DNA from: Streptomyces albireticuli
Lineage (GTDB): Bacteria > Actinomycetota > Actinomycetes > Streptomycetales > Streptomycetaceae
Length of the DNA: 64,000 bases
NCBI RefSeq assembly: GCF_021228125.1
Contig: NZ_JAJQQS010000010.1
Coordinates: 62,001-126,000, forward strand
Reading direction: 5' to 3'
Shown here piece after piece: positions 50,939 through 60,508 of the stretch (within the stretch, counting starts at the first letter, position 1; every line of letters begins with the position of its first letter). Both the position numbers and the translations under genes were made by a program. Under the pieces are notes generated by a model that did not search any database, was not told the origin of the DNA, and saw nothing but the letters and a program-made list of their open reading frames with translations.

Positions 50939-52195
50939 ATGGTATCCCCGACCCGAACCACAAACAGCACCCCCGGCACGGCCGCCCCCGCAGGCCGCAG
51001 CGCCGCCCTGATCGCCGTCCTCGGCGCCCTCAGCGCCGTGGCACCGCTGGCCACCGACATGTACGTGCCCGGCTTCCCCGCCATGGGAGCCGCCCTGCAC
51101 GCAAACAGCACGGCGATCCAGCTGACCATGACCACCTTCCTCGCCGGCCTGGTCGCCGGACAGCTGGTCATCGGCCCCCTCAGCGACACGATGGGCCGGC
51201 GCAGACTCCTCATCGGCGGCACCGCCGCCTTCGCCGCCCTGTCCCTGGCCTGCGCCCTCGCACCGAACGTCCAGACGCTCCTGATCCTGCGCCTGCTCCA
51301 GGGCGTCGCGGCCGCCACCGGCATGGTCCTCGCCCGCGCCGTCCTCAGCGACCGCTTCGACGGCCCCGAGGTCCCCCGCTACTTCGCCCTGCTCGCCCAG
51401 GTCCTGGGCATCTCCCCGGTGGCCGCCCCCGTCCTCGGCGGCGCCATCCTCAGCGTGACCACCTGGCGCGGCATCTTCGTCGCCCTCGCCCTGGCCGGCG
51501 CCCTGCTCACCGTGGCAGTGCTGGCCAAGGTCCCCGAGACCCTGCCCCCGCGGAAGCGGCAGTCACAGGGGCTGGCGAACACATTCCGCACCATGGGCGG
51601 CCTGTGCCGTCGGCGCGCGTTCATGGGGTACGTCCTCGTCCTCGGCCTCACCTCGGCCGCGCTGTTCGCCTACATCAGCGGGTCCAGCTTCGTCTTCGAG
51701 CACCTGCACGGTGTCTCGTCCACGGCCTACTCCCTGATCTTCGCCACCAACGCCGTCGGCATGCTGATCGCGGGCTTCGCCTTCAGCAGGCTCTCCCGGA
51801 AGATCAGCCTCAATACCATGCTGACCACGGGCGTCGCCATATGCGGCCTCGGGGTGACCGGCCAGCTGGCCATCCTCGGCACAGCCGGTGAAACCCTCGC
51901 CGGCACCTGGGCCAGCCTCTTCGTCACCCTCCTCGGCGTCGGACTGATCTTCCCCGCCGCCACCACCCTCGGCCAGGCCCTCGGCCGCACCGCCCCCGGA
52001 GCCGCCTCCGCCCTCCTCGGCGGACTCCAATTCCTCTTCGGCGCCCTCGCCTCCCCCCTCGTCGGCCTCTTCGGCGAAACCAGCTCCACCCCCATGGCCC
52101 TCATCATGCTCATCGCCGTCGCCCTCGCCGCACTCGCCCTGATCACCCTCGCCCGCCCCTGGCTCCGCCACGGCGAAACGCTCACTGACAACTGA
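50939..52195 (+). CDS. Bcr/CflA-type MFS drug efflux transporter
   Basis: 418 residues from ATG 50939. Twelve transmembrane segments; LATDMYVPGFPAMGAAL in TM1 and GPLSDTMGRRRLLIGG (motif A) are hallmarks of the DHA1 Bcr/CflA group, which expels bicyclomycin, sulfonamides and similar drugs by proton antiport. Control by the divergent MarR is likely. Confidence 0.92.
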   Translation: MVSPTRTTNSTPGTAAPAGRSAALIAVLGALSAVAPLATDMYVPGFPAMGAALHANSTAIQLTMTTFLAGLVAGQLVIGPLSDTMGRRRLLIGGTAAFAALSLACALAPNVQTLLILRLLQGVAAATGMVLARAVLSDRFDGPEVPRYFALLAQVLGISPVAAPVLGGAILSVTTWRGIFVALALAGALLTVAVLAKVPETLPPRKRQSQGLANTFRTMGGLCRRRAFMGYVLVLGLTSAALFAYISGSSFVFEHLHGVSSTAYSLIFATNAVGMLIAGFAFSRLSRKISLNTMLTTGVAICGLGVTGQLAILGTAGETLAGTWASLFVTLLGVGLIFPAATTLGQALGRTAPGAASALLGGLQFLFGALASPLVGLFGETSSTPMALIMLIAVALAALALITLARPWLRHGETLTDN

Positions 52196-52822
52196 CCTCC
52201 CACCCGGGGCGGGAGCCCACGTCGCCTTCCCTCCGGTCTCCGCGGTGGCCGGAGAGAACCCGAATGGTGAGCGGCCACCTATCCCGCCACACATCGGCCA
52301 ACCACGGATCCACGCTGCCGCCCGATGTACGGAGAAGTGAAAACTGCTGGCCAACCCCTTCGCCGACGTGGCGGCAAGTGCACGCGGGCGACGCTCTGGA
52401 TCGGCATCGGCAGGTCAGCCCGGATCCTGGCTCCGGAGCGAGATGCCGTCTGGTGCTGCCGGTCCCGTCCCGCGCCACAGCCCAGCGGCCCCGCCGCCCA
52501 TGGCCTCCGCAATGGCAGCATCGCGCGAAGCGCGGCTCCCATTCCGAGACCGCACTGCCGTCCTACATAGCCGAGGATCCCCGGTTAGCGAAACCGGGGA
52601 TCCTCAAGACGATGGATGCCTCACTCGTTGTCACCAGCTCGGCCACGAAGGCGCCATCAATTGCTCACCATCCACCGACACCGTCGATGCTCATCGTGCC
52701 CGGATTTCGGCATTTCTGCAGGAGCCAGCGCTGACGAAGTAGCGGACCCTACAGTCTGGGACCCGAGCGGCATGACCTCAGCTGCCGAGGCGGCTCGGAT
52801 AGGTCGGGGCCTGCCTGTCCCG
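52196..52822. other. Non-coding region holding palindrome copy 3
   Basis: 627 bases without a convincing gene. Apart from the palindrome at 52573-52605 it contains only shadow-like frames. The palindrome faces the plus strand as though a gene should follow, but the next 6 kb is the opposite-strand recombinase module, whose 3' end lies at 52823. This stretch therefore probably contains one edge of that insertion. Confidence 0.55.
52573..52605 (+). repeat. Copy 3 of the ATCCCCGGTT palindrome family
   Basis: GAGGATCCCCGGTT (52573-52586), loop AGCGA, AACCGGGGATCCTC (52592-52605): a perfect 14-bp stem. The loop and orientation match copy 4 at 62753, and the following bases (AAGACGATGGATGCC) partly resemble those after copy 4. 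Confidence 0.92.
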
Positions 52823-53242
52823 TCACGGCGCTGGGGGCTGTGGCTGGGTGGGCAGAAGCCGCACGACGTTGTCCGGAGCAGTCAGCTGCTGTCGGTATCG
52901 TCGGTTCTCCGTGGTGAGTTGGTTCACGACGCGCACCAGGGCCTCGACGTCCTGGCGGAGCGCGGTCAGTTCGGCTTGGTCCTTCTGCCGCAGGGTCTTG
53001 AGTTTGACGACCTGCTTGCGAAGCCGGAGCTCGACGTCCGTGGGTTGTCCCCGCTCTTTGACCTTGGCGTAGAACTCGTTCTTCAGGTCCAGGTGGCGCT
53101 GGGTGAGAGCGTTTCGGGGGACGTCGGCTTCGGTGGCGAGGGCGACGATCGTCAGTGCGCCGTTCGAGTGCTGTGGCGTGCCGGACAAGATGCGGTCCAT
53201 GGCGGCACGGATGCGGTCGCGTTCGTCCAGGGCTGGGAGCAC
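52823..53242 (-). CDS. TnpC/DUF6262-like small protein of the recombinase module
   Basis: 139 residues from the ATG/TTG-type start at 53242, 3 bases after the stop of the large recombinase gene. The N-terminal HTH-like part (LTIVALATEADVPRNALTQR) is followed by a long coiled coil (VELRLRKQVVKLKTLRQKDQ to TENRRYRQQL). This matches the third small protein (TnpC-like, DUF6262) that accompanies paired tyrosine recombinases in Tn554-type elements, where it assists and orients integration. Confidence 0.75.
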   Translation of the reverse strand: MLPALDERDRIRAAMDRILSGTPQHSNGALTIVALATEADVPRNALTQRHLDLKNEFYAKVKERGQPTDVELRLRKQVVKLKTLRQKDQAELTALRQDVEALVRVVNQLTTENRRYRQQLTAPDNVVRLLPTQPQPPAP

Positions 53243-53245
53243 CGG

Positions 53246-55336
53246 TCAGCTGCTTTCGTTCGTGATGCGGGTGGCGTCGTGGCGGTCGGCGGCGTGGCGC
53301 AGGGCGGCTGCGCTTCGCCGCAGTCGTTCGGCGAGCGGGTCGGGGACGTGCACGGCCTTGGTGTCGAGTTCGTCGGCGCGTCGGCGGAGTTGTTCGGCTT
53401 GGTGGTCGGTGCGTGCGATGTTCGCGCAGGTACTCACGCAGTCGTCCAGTGTGGGAGTTTTGGTGGTGGTATCGCGTCGGCAGAGGGCTTTGTCGGGCTT
53501 GTAGACGCACATCAGCAGGGCGTGGGGGTTGTCGTAGACGGCCAGGTTTGGGTTCTGCAGGACGTCGCGGGCGGTGCGGGCGGTGATGGTGACGCCCTGG
53601 AAGCGGTGGGCCTGGGCGGCGGCGTGGATGGCACGTCGGGCCGCGGGGCCGGAGATGCCGCCGCCGTGGTCGAGGTCGTCTTGGAGACTGGTGACGGTGT
53701 CGATGGTCGCCAGGGCGGTTTCGACGTCGAGGAGGTCGTGGATGCCGTCGCGGCTGCGGGAGGCGTAGTTGCCGCTGATGGCGGTGCGCAGATGGCCGTA
53801 CTGGATGGCGAGTGCGACGAGTCCGCCGGGGCGTCGGGCGATGTGCCAGGCCAGGGTGCGGCGAAGGCGGCTGGCGCCGATGGCTCCGTACGGGTCCGGT
53901 GGGATGGTGTGCTCGGGCAGGTCCAGGCGGATGGCCTCGCTGTTGACCCAGGTGATGAAGTCCTCGATGCGGGTGTTGATCGTCTCCGTGTTCAGCGAGC
54001 CGGTGCCCGCCGCAGCACGCTGTCCGTGGACACCGTGGTCGAAGAGCAGGCTGCCGCTGGGGACGAGACGTTCCAGGACGCGGATGGCGTTGACGACGGG
54101 CTTGATCGCCACCCAGGGGACCTCGCGCATCACACCGGCAGGGACGTGATGGCCGCGCTCGTCCTGGGCGGTTTTGAAGGTGTGCCCGTAGATCAGGTGC
54201 CGGCCCGACCGCGGCGGTGGGCAGCAGCCGCTGCGCAGGCCGAGGACTTCGCCGGGCCGCATTCCGGTGAGGTAGGCGATCACGATGAAGCAGGCGGTTC
54301 CCAGGTGTCGCACGAGGGTGGCGGCCTCGTGGTAGTCGATGTACTCGCGCCAAGGGCGGCCTTCGACCTTGCCGGTCAGCTTGGTGTCCAGCCGGCACGG
54401 GCCGGCGTTGAGGGCGAGGTAGTCCAGCACGGCGGGCTTGCGCAGGCGGTAGTGGGCTTGTGGGATCGTGGCGCCGGTGAGCGCGGCCACGTAGGCGGGC
54501 GCGACGCCGACGGCACCGCGCACCCAGGTCGAGGGAAGTGGCCGTCCCCGACGGATGAGGTCGTCGATGAAGGCGGTGACCGCCGCAGCGGTGCCGGGAG
54601 TGCCCGGGCCGGGGTTGATGCTCGCGTGCAGGCGACGCCGTTCCGCCCAGGCGTCCAGGATGTCGTCGGCGAGGCCATCGACCATACGGATAGCCCAGAC
54701 CAGCAGCGGCCCCATGGTGTCCGCGGCGACCGCGTCGGTGACGTTCTCGCCCTGCGGGCTGGCAGGGGGCAAGTAGTCATCCACGCCGTGGGTCTCCCAG
54801 GGAGGTTCAGGGACACCAAGCGGATCCGGGCTGAGCTGGTCGAAGGCCCACAGCCGGGTGAGGGCTCCGAGCTGCGTACCGACGTAGTTGCGGGAGGTAC
54901 TGGTGAACGTGGCCGTCGCGTAGTCGGCGAGCATCTGCGGAGTCAGGTCGGCCAGGGTGGTGATCGACCGCGCCTGGAGCCAGTCGGCCAGGCCACGCCA
55001 GACCAGCACGGTGGCCGCCATCCTGGCGACACTGACGCGGGAGCGCCACCCGCGGGGGCGTTCGCGCAAGAAGAGGTTGGGCAGCGTCTCGTTGACCATG
55101 GTCCAGGCGATCAGCCTGAACTCCTCGCGCAGGCATGCGGGGAAGGGCTCCCACCAGATGCTGTAGCCGAACGCGCTGGGGTTGTCGGTCAGCGGGGCCA
55201 ACGGCCACACCGCGTCGCCGTAATGGGCGATCGCACCGGTATGGCCGGCGACGACCCAGGTGTCGGTGACGAAGGGATCGTCAGCGCAAGGCGCCGACCG
55301 CTCGGAGCGGTGCGCCTGCAGCGCGGCGGCGGTCAT
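53246..55336 (-). CDS. Tyrosine recombinase (696 aa) of a Tn554-like module
   Basis: Catalytic residues are in place: TGMRPGEVLGLR (Arg360), SRLRRTLAWHIA (Arg/His near 490-498), YGHLRTAISGNYASR (His515 and nucleophile Tyr524). After the catalytic domain comes a Cys-containing tail with CVYKPDKALCRRD and DDCVSTCANIAR, shared with the remnant at 17468. It overlaps the upstream recombinase gene by 4 nt. Cuts and joins DNA by a 3'-phosphotyrosine mechanism. Confidence 0.88.
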   Translation of the reverse strand: MTAAALQAHRSERSAPCADDPFVTDTWVVAGHTGAIAHYGDAVWPLAPLTDNPSAFGYSIWWEPFPACLREEFRLIAWTMVNETLPNLFLRERPRGWRSRVSVARMAATVLVWRGLADWLQARSITTLADLTPQMLADYATATFTSTSRNYVGTQLGALTRLWAFDQLSPDPLGVPEPPWETHGVDDYLPPASPQGENVTDAVAADTMGPLLVWAIRMVDGLADDILDAWAERRRLHASINPGPGTPGTAAAVTAFIDDLIRRGRPLPSTWVRGAVGVAPAYVAALTGATIPQAHYRLRKPAVLDYLALNAGPCRLDTKLTGKVEGRPWREYIDYHEAATLVRHLGTACFIVIAYLTGMRPGEVLGLRSGCCPPPRSGRHLIYGHTFKTAQDERGHHVPAGVMREVPWVAIKPVVNAIRVLERLVPSGSLLFDHGVHGQRAAAGTGSLNTETINTRIEDFITWVNSEAIRLDLPEHTIPPDPYGAIGASRLRRTLAWHIARRPGGLVALAIQYGHLRTAISGNYASRSRDGIHDLLDVETALATIDTVTSLQDDLDHGGGISGPAARRAIHAAAQAHRFQGVTITARTARDVLQNPNLAVYDNPHALLMCVYKPDKALCRRDTTTKTPTLDDCVSTCANIARTDHQAEQLRRRADELDTKAVHVPDPLAERLRRSAAALRHAADRHDATRITNESS

Positions 55337-57081
55337 CGGTCGAAGTCTCCCTTCAGCAACAGATCGACCAGGTCACGGTCGGCTTCGGTGACGGTGTCCA
55401 GAGCCTGGTCCCACACCGCCGTGCCGAGCCTGGCTCTGAGGTCTTCCAGGCGCTCGTGGGTCTGCTGCCAGCGCGACGCCCAGCGGGCCGGATCCAGCAC
55501 GCTGGACAGCTGCTCCAGGCAATGGTGCAGGTGCGCGAGGCGCGGATGGTGCCCGGGGTGAATGCGGGCATTGGTGCAGGCCAGGCAGAGCAGAAACGAT
55601 GCGGTGCAGGCCGTGCCCGGGGCGGTGAACTGGCTGTGATCGATGTCATGGCAGTCCGCAGTCACGGTCGGAACATCCCCGGCATCGGCCTCGGGCCGAA
55701 GACGAGCGGACAACACCGCGCGGCGAGCGCTGGCCAGTGCGTCACCGACGCCGGCGGCGATGCTCTCGATCGCCTGCTCCTGCATCCGCACATCCGGCAG
55801 CACGTAGATCGAATCGTGGGTGTCCTGGGTGTTCTGCCCGGGCTCGCGCCGCAGGTGGACGTTGCTGGTGCGCCGGCCGCGCCGGAACGGCGAGCTGGCC
55901 AGCTTCTCCGCCTGGGCCCACCTCTTGCCCATGACGGGGGTCACTCCCACCCGCAGGACGCCGAAGGCTTCTCCGTACGAGGCAGTCACCCGGGAGGGAT
56001 TTTGAACGGTTGCTCGCCAGACCATCAGCCGGTCCACCTCCGGGTGCTGCTCTGCCAGCAGGGCTCGGGCGAACTGCGTGGCTTCGAGGGCCTGGGTGAT
56101 CAGACGGCCTGGCGAGTTGGCGCCGAAGTCCGCAAGGTTGCGGGTCTCGAAGTGCCGGCCCGCACCGCGGCGCGGCTTCTCAAGCTCCAGCCGCCAGACC
56201 AGGTGGCCGTCCTCGCCCCCGTCCGAACTCGCCCGAGGCACGCGCAGGCGGGAGATGGTGGACAGGTTGAAGCCGTACTCAACGGTCAGCAAGGCCGCCA
56301 GGGCGGTGGCCTCATGGCCCGTCAGAAACAGCCTCTGCCGGAACTGGCGCATGTTGTCGACACCCGAGGCAGCGCGCCGGCGCCGGATCGTGCTCGCAGC
56401 ACTGCCTGGTGCCTGGCCGAGATCACCGTGGCGGGCGAGGTGATCGAGCTCTTCGCCGAGCAACCACGGCTGGCATCCCTCGTCAAGCTCGCCACGGCGC
56501 CAGGCCACCAGCGTGCGAGCGTTCTGCGTGATCCGAAGATACGCCGTCCGGAAGACACGGCGGGCCGTTGCGGTCAGCCGCGCGAACTCTGCCTGGGAGA
56601 AGGACTGCTCCACCGGCTTGGCCTTGCCGATCCGTTCGGCTATCGCCTCCCGCGCCGCGAGCGGAACCCGTGGATGCTCCCTCAGCAGTGACGCCATAAG
56701 TTTCAGCTGGGCTCGGCCGCCTGGTCCGGACGGCCGACTCAGCCGCCACCGCTTCCAGGTACTCGCGGTCAGCCCCTCCAGATCCTTCGGCGCATCGTCC
56801 TGGGCCGCCAGCCAGGTCACGAACTGGCGCACCGCCCACCACGCCTGCTCGCTGGTCTTGTGCGACGTCCAGCCTCCGGAGCGGGTACAGCGCGCGGCGA
56901 ACACTTCGGCCAGCGACCGCTTCAACGGCTTCGCACCCGGCAGGACGGCGAAGTCGTACCGCACGAGCTTGCCATCACCGTCACGGTGCTCGACCACCAG
57001 CGTGCCGGCGTGCAGCACCGGCGGGCGGGTGGGCACCGACCCGGTCGGCGGAAGCGCGGCCCGGCGACCCCGGCCGCTCAC
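55333..57081 (-). CDS. Divergent tyrosine-recombinase-family protein, TnpB-like (582 aa)
   Basis: Middle gene of the module, overlapping both partners by 4 nt. It has an N-terminal core-binding region (GWTSHKTSEQAWWAVRQFVT), a central LLTVEYGFNLSTISRLRV that fits the first catalytic Arg region, and a C-terminal metal-site-like stretch (ADCHDIDHSQFTAPGTACTA, LLCLACTNARIHPGHHPRLA). I cannot find a clear HxxR plus Tyr box, so it may be catalytically degenerate and act as an architectural partner. Confidence 0.75.
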   Translation of the reverse strand: MSGRGRRAALPPTGSVPTRPPVLHAGTLVVEHRDGDGKLVRYDFAVLPGAKPLKRSLAEVFAARCTRSGGWTSHKTSEQAWWAVRQFVTWLAAQDDAPKDLEGLTASTWKRWRLSRPSGPGGRAQLKLMASLLREHPRVPLAAREAIAERIGKAKPVEQSFSQAEFARLTATARRVFRTAYLRITQNARTLVAWRRGELDEGCQPWLLGEELDHLARHGDLGQAPGSAASTIRRRRAASGVDNMRQFRQRLFLTGHEATALAALLTVEYGFNLSTISRLRVPRASSDGGEDGHLVWRLELEKPRRGAGRHFETRNLADFGANSPGRLITQALEATQFARALLAEQHPEVDRLMVWRATVQNPSRVTASYGEAFGVLRVGVTPVMGKRWAQAEKLASSPFRRGRRTSNVHLRREPGQNTQDTHDSIYVLPDVRMQEQAIESIAAGVGDALASARRAVLSARLRPEADAGDVPTVTADCHDIDHSQFTAPGTACTASFLLCLACTNARIHPGHHPRLAHLHHCLEQLSSVLDPARWASRWQQTHERLEDLRARLGTAVWDQALDTVTEADRDLVDLLLKGDFDR

Positions 57082-58676
57082 GACGCAGCCATCCGGTCAT
57101 CGATGTCCTGGATGCCTTCGGCCTCCCGGGCCAGCCGGGCGAACACCCCGTCCAGCGACCCGGCCACTGGCACCGCCTGAGCCGCCGGAGCGATGGCCAA
57201 CAGTGATCTCAACTGCAGGTCAGCGACGGGCGCGAGGTAGTGCTCCACCGTCGTCTCCCGGCTGGCATGGCCCAGCAGCATCTGCACCATCCCCCAGGCA
57301 TCGCCGTACAGAAGCCGGTAATCGCGACGCTCCTGCGGGGTCAGCCCGAACCGCTCGTCCATCAAGTAATGCAAGATCACCAACATGTAGAGGGCAAAGC
57401 TGTGACGACATCCATGCGGCGTCAGATAGGGCGCCTCCACCACTCCGCGCACCGCCGCATGTTCGCGCCTGCCGCCCGCCAGGACGGTGCGGCACCGGTC
57501 GTTCGCCGCGGTGAAGACGCCTTCCCACGAATGTGGCAAGAACGGCAGTCCCTGCTCGTTCAGCCACAGCCACAACGGCTCCGGGCCCCCGCCGCCCTCG
57601 ATGTAGAAGGTCGTCCGCTCACTCACCGAAGCCGCATTCAGCTCCGTCCGCCCGCGCACCCCGTCCCGGTCGCACCAGTGGACGATCCTCCGCGGCCCGT
57701 TGGTGACCCGCACTACCAGGCGCATCTCAGTGATCTGGTCGTAGCGGCCGACGGCCTGGGCAGCACGCACGGCGCGGGCCCGGGCGGATTCCACGTAGCT
57801 TTCGATCTGCCCGACCACCTCGGCCGGCACGTAGTACGTACGCGGCTTCTTCGACCGCGTCACAGCCGCCGCAACCCGACCCACCAGGTAGCGCCCGCCC
57901 TCCAGGCGCAACTCCGGCACCTCGAACGTCAGCAGCGAAGCACCTTCCGACCTGCGCAGCCCCGACCCGTAGAGCAGCCGGGCGAAGGCCACGTTCCGCG
58001 CCTCCAGCCGCCCTCTCCAACCGGCAGAGGGCAGGCCATCGCGGGTGCGGCCTCGCAACCCCACATCGACCCACCGGCGAAAAGCCCGCGGCGTCAGCCA
58101 GTGCACGTTGCTGCTGCGGTAGTCCTTCGCCCGCTGGACCGGGACGGCCGCGACCGCGCCGCTGCGGAGCGTCAGGCTGCGGGTCTCCACCGGATTCACC
58201 GCGACGAAGGCGTTGCCAGGGCGGGCCGCCCATGTGTACAGCCCCGACAACGCGGCCAGCTCACGGTTCCACTTCGCGCCGCCGACGCGCTGCGGATTCT
58301 CCGTGGCCTCCTGCCGCCAGTACCGGTAGTCGTCCAGATCGACGGCAGTGGCCTGGGTCCACAACTCGCCGTGCGCCCACAGGAAGTTGAAGAACAGACA
58401 CAGGTCGGTGGCGTAGTTCCGCTTCGTCTCCGGGGTGTGCCCGGCGAACGGCTGACTGCTGAAGTACAAGGTCGTCAGCTCGTCGACCCGGTAGTCCGGA
58501 GCCAGGAGGATCGGATCACCCGGCCGGATCTGAACCGAACTCTCGCGCTCCCGCAGATCGCTCCAGCCCTTCAGCTCCGGGACTCTCGTCGGCACTTCAG
58601 CCCTTGTCCTGGGTACCCAAAACACACGCCACATCCGGCCCCTCCGAGACGCTCTGTACGGCTTCAACACCTCCAT
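57078..58676 (-). CDS. Tyrosine recombinase, TnpA-like (532 aa)
   Basis: First gene of the module, from a start at 58676. The N-terminal SAM-like domain (YFSSQPFAGHTPETKRNYAT) leads to the catalytic domain with LLYGSGLRRSEGASLLTFEV (Arg), THxx-type HGCRHSFALYMLV (HxxR) and LLGHASRETTVEHYLAPVAD (His/Tyr nucleophile). The promoter must lie in the short gap before 58698. Operon order TnpA, TnpB, large recombinase, TnpC-like. Confidence 0.88.
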   Translation of the reverse strand: MEVLKPYRASRRGRMWRVFWVPRTRAEVPTRVPELKGWSDLRERESSVQIRPGDPILLAPDYRVDELTTLYFSSQPFAGHTPETKRNYATDLCLFFNFLWAHGELWTQATAVDLDDYRYWRQEATENPQRVGGAKWNRELAALSGLYTWAARPGNAFVAVNPVETRSLTLRSGAVAAVPVQRAKDYRSSNVHWLTPRAFRRWVDVGLRGRTRDGLPSAGWRGRLEARNVAFARLLYGSGLRRSEGASLLTFEVPELRLEGGRYLVGRVAAAVTRSKKPRTYYVPAEVVGQIESYVESARARAVRAAQAVGRYDQITEMRLVVRVTNGPRRIVHWCDRDGVRGRTELNAASVSERTTFYIEGGGGPEPLWLWLNEQGLPFLPHSWEGVFTAANDRCRTVLAGGRREHAAVRGVVEAPYLTPHGCRHSFALYMLVILHYLMDERFGLTPQERRDYRLLYGDAWGMVQMLLGHASRETTVEHYLAPVADLQLRSLLAIAPAAQAVPVAGSLDGVFARLAREAEGIQDIDDRMAAS

Positions 58677-58697
58677 TCAATAGGGAACTCGGACCAG

Positions 58698-58811
58698 ATG
58701 ACACGGCAGGTCCGCTACGACGAACTGGAGGTAGCGGCACGACAGCACGCGTGGAACTTTGGGCACAGCCTTCGAACCGCCCTTGCCGTCCCCGACCTCA
58801 CCGCGGCGTAG
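58698..58811 (+). CDS. Very small ORF, possibly a truncated gene start
   Basis: 37 codons from ATG 58698 encoding TRQVRYDELEVAARQHAWNF and then GHSLRTALAVPDLTAA. The composition is protein-like, and the next gene follows 33 bases later on the same strand. It starts 22 bases from the recombinase gene, so it may be an N-terminal fragment cut by that insertion or a genuine small peptide gene. Confidence 0.4.
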   Translation: MTRQVRYDELEVAARQHAWNFGHSLRTALAVPDLTAA

Positions 58812-58844
58812 AGCCCAGCGCTCACTCCGCACCGCCAGGAGCCT

Positions 58845-60032
58845 ATGACTTCCACGAGCGCCCCCGCGCAGATCACCCTCTTCTTCAGTCGAAGCGTCGG
58901 CATCGTCGCCGCCGCCAATGGCGAGAAATACGCCTGGGCTCAGACCGCGCTGGAGGCCAGCGGCTTCCAGCGACGCAAGGACGGCACATATGTCCTGGCC
59001 CTTGGGGATCCGCAGGTCGCCCAGGCCACGTTGATCAGCCTTCTTCGTATCGCTGACCGACACCGGAGCATCGTGAAGATCACCGGCCGGTCCTACATCC
59101 GTGACGTCGCCGAGGGCATCGCCGGGCATCTGCCCGGTGAGTGGAGCGTGACGGTCGATGTCTACAGCCACCCCGTGTGGCAGGAGGATCTCGTGCCGTG
59201 GCTGTGGGATGCCGGAGAACTCTCCCAGGCCATCCAGACCACCCGGATTCCCTACGCCGCAGTGCTCACCGACGGCACCGGAATCAACCTGCTGCTCACC
59301 GAACGCCCCGGTCACCACCATGACTACGTCGTCGGCGCGTTCGCACCGGACGGATTCGACGACAACTACGACGAACCGCACGCACCGAGCAGCATCGTCG
59401 TACCCGGCGCGGCACAGCCTTCCGCCCACGCGATCAGCCACCGCTTCCTGCCCGCCTACCACCAGGCCGTGCACACCCGGCGCACCGCCGCCGTCGCCTC
59501 CGCCCTGGGCCGGATCCGTGAGGAAGGCCAAACGTGGGAGGCGATCAAGGAGTCCGGCCGCTACAGCGACGGAAGTCCTCTGGCACCCGAGGGTCTTCCC
59601 GGAGCCGAAGAGGCGTTCGTCGGTCTCTCCTGGTTCGAATTCCGGGATGTCCTGCTCCACGCCCCGGCCGTGCTGGAGCGCTGCCGGCCCGCTGATTCCG
59701 CATGGCCGCAGGACACCGCCGCGCTCGACCGCCTCCAGGGCGCCCTGGGCCGCGGACAGGAGATCCTCTCGGAGTGGAACGCTCGGCTCGAGGGGCTGCG
59801 TGCCACGTCGAGAACGCCGCCCCGCGAGTCCGACGCCGATGTCAAGGCTGAGCGGGACGCCCGGATGCAGCCGGTGATCGAGACATGGCTCGCCGACGGC
59901 GACGCGCTCCTGCGCCAAGCGGGCGCCGCCGCTCCCGCCTCCCCCAGCGCCGGGCCCGTACGTAGCCACACCGTCGCCGCCCTCCCACCTGCCCTGCCAG
60001 CACCCCCCGGCGCGGTGCCCGCCCGGCGTTGA
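58845..60032 (+). CDS. Hypothetical protein of element operon
   Basis: 395 residues from ATG 58845 with AGGAG upstream. The N-terminal half is mixed alpha/beta (ITLFFSRSVGIVAAANGEKY, VAQATLISLLRIADRHRSIV), the middle helical (ISHRFLPAYHQAVHTRRTAA), and the end Pro/Ala-rich. No recognised catalytic motif. It overlaps the next frame (TTGA) and heads a plus-strand run to the window end. Confidence 0.7.
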   Translation: MTSTSAPAQITLFFSRSVGIVAAANGEKYAWAQTALEASGFQRRKDGTYVLALGDPQVAQATLISLLRIADRHRSIVKITGRSYIRDVAEGIAGHLPGEWSVTVDVYSHPVWQEDLVPWLWDAGELSQAIQTTRIPYAAVLTDGTGINLLLTERPGHHHDYVVGAFAPDGFDDNYDEPHAPSSIVVPGAAQPSAHAISHRFLPAYHQAVHTRRTAAVASALGRIREEGQTWEAIKESGRYSDGSPLAPEGLPGAEEAFVGLSWFEFRDVLLHAPAVLERCRPADSAWPQDTAALDRLQGALGRGQEILSEWNARLEGLRATSRTPPRESDADVKAERDARMQPVIETWLADGDALLRQAGAAAPASPSAGPVRSHTVAALPPALPAPPGAVPARR

Positions 60033-60508
60033 TCTCGCGCAGAAAGGTTTCGCTCCTGCCTGAGCACTTCCACTTCGGCACCCACCCCCGCCACGGCTTC
60101 GCCGCTACCGCCACCGCGAACATGCCCGCACACCTGGCTGATTGGTTCCTGACGCGGGAGCAGTTCGAACCGGTCCCCGGCGGCTCTGGCCTGTACCGGC
60201 TGTCCAATCCGGAACAGGATGGGCAGCGCCGGGCCCGTCAGGCCGTGCAGGACCTGCGTCGGCACGAGTATGGAGTCCAAGCCGATTACACCCTCGACCC
60301 CGCCCTCACCCCGGGCCCTCCCCGGCGCGCGGCACGCCACGGCCTGACGGGCCGTCGCAGCCGGATCGCACAGGCCGCCGCCACACATTCGTCCCAGCGG
60401 CCCCCGGCCTCTGGCACTTCTCCCGGCGCTCGGCCGATCCCGCCTCAGCCCTCGTACGCTCCGACCGTCGGAATGGTGCGGTCCGCGGGTCCCGGACGGA
60501 GCGGGTGA
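60029..60508 (+). CDS. Hypothetical protein, start uncertain
   Basis: 159 residues if TTG 60029 is used. AGAAAGG at 60041-60047 instead points to CTG 60056 as the start, giving PEHFHFGTHPRHGFAATATA as N-terminus. The core LADWFLTREQFEPVPGGSGL, YRLSNPEQDGQRRARQAVQD is globular; the C-terminus is disordered. Unknown function; overlaps the next gene by 4 nt. Confidence 0.6.
   Translation: MISRRKVSLLPEHFHFGTHPRHGFAATATANMPAHLADWFLTREQFEPVPGGSGLYRLSNPEQDGQRRARQAVQDLRRHEYGVQADYTLDPALTPGPPRRAARHGLTGRRSRIAQAAATHSSQRPPASGTSPGARPIPPQPSYAPTVGMVRSAGPGRSG

Noticed and set aside
52616..55561. A 981-codon plus-strand frame
   Set aside because: Antisense shadow of the 53246-55336 recombinase and its small partner; Gly/Val/Asp-rich with no domain.
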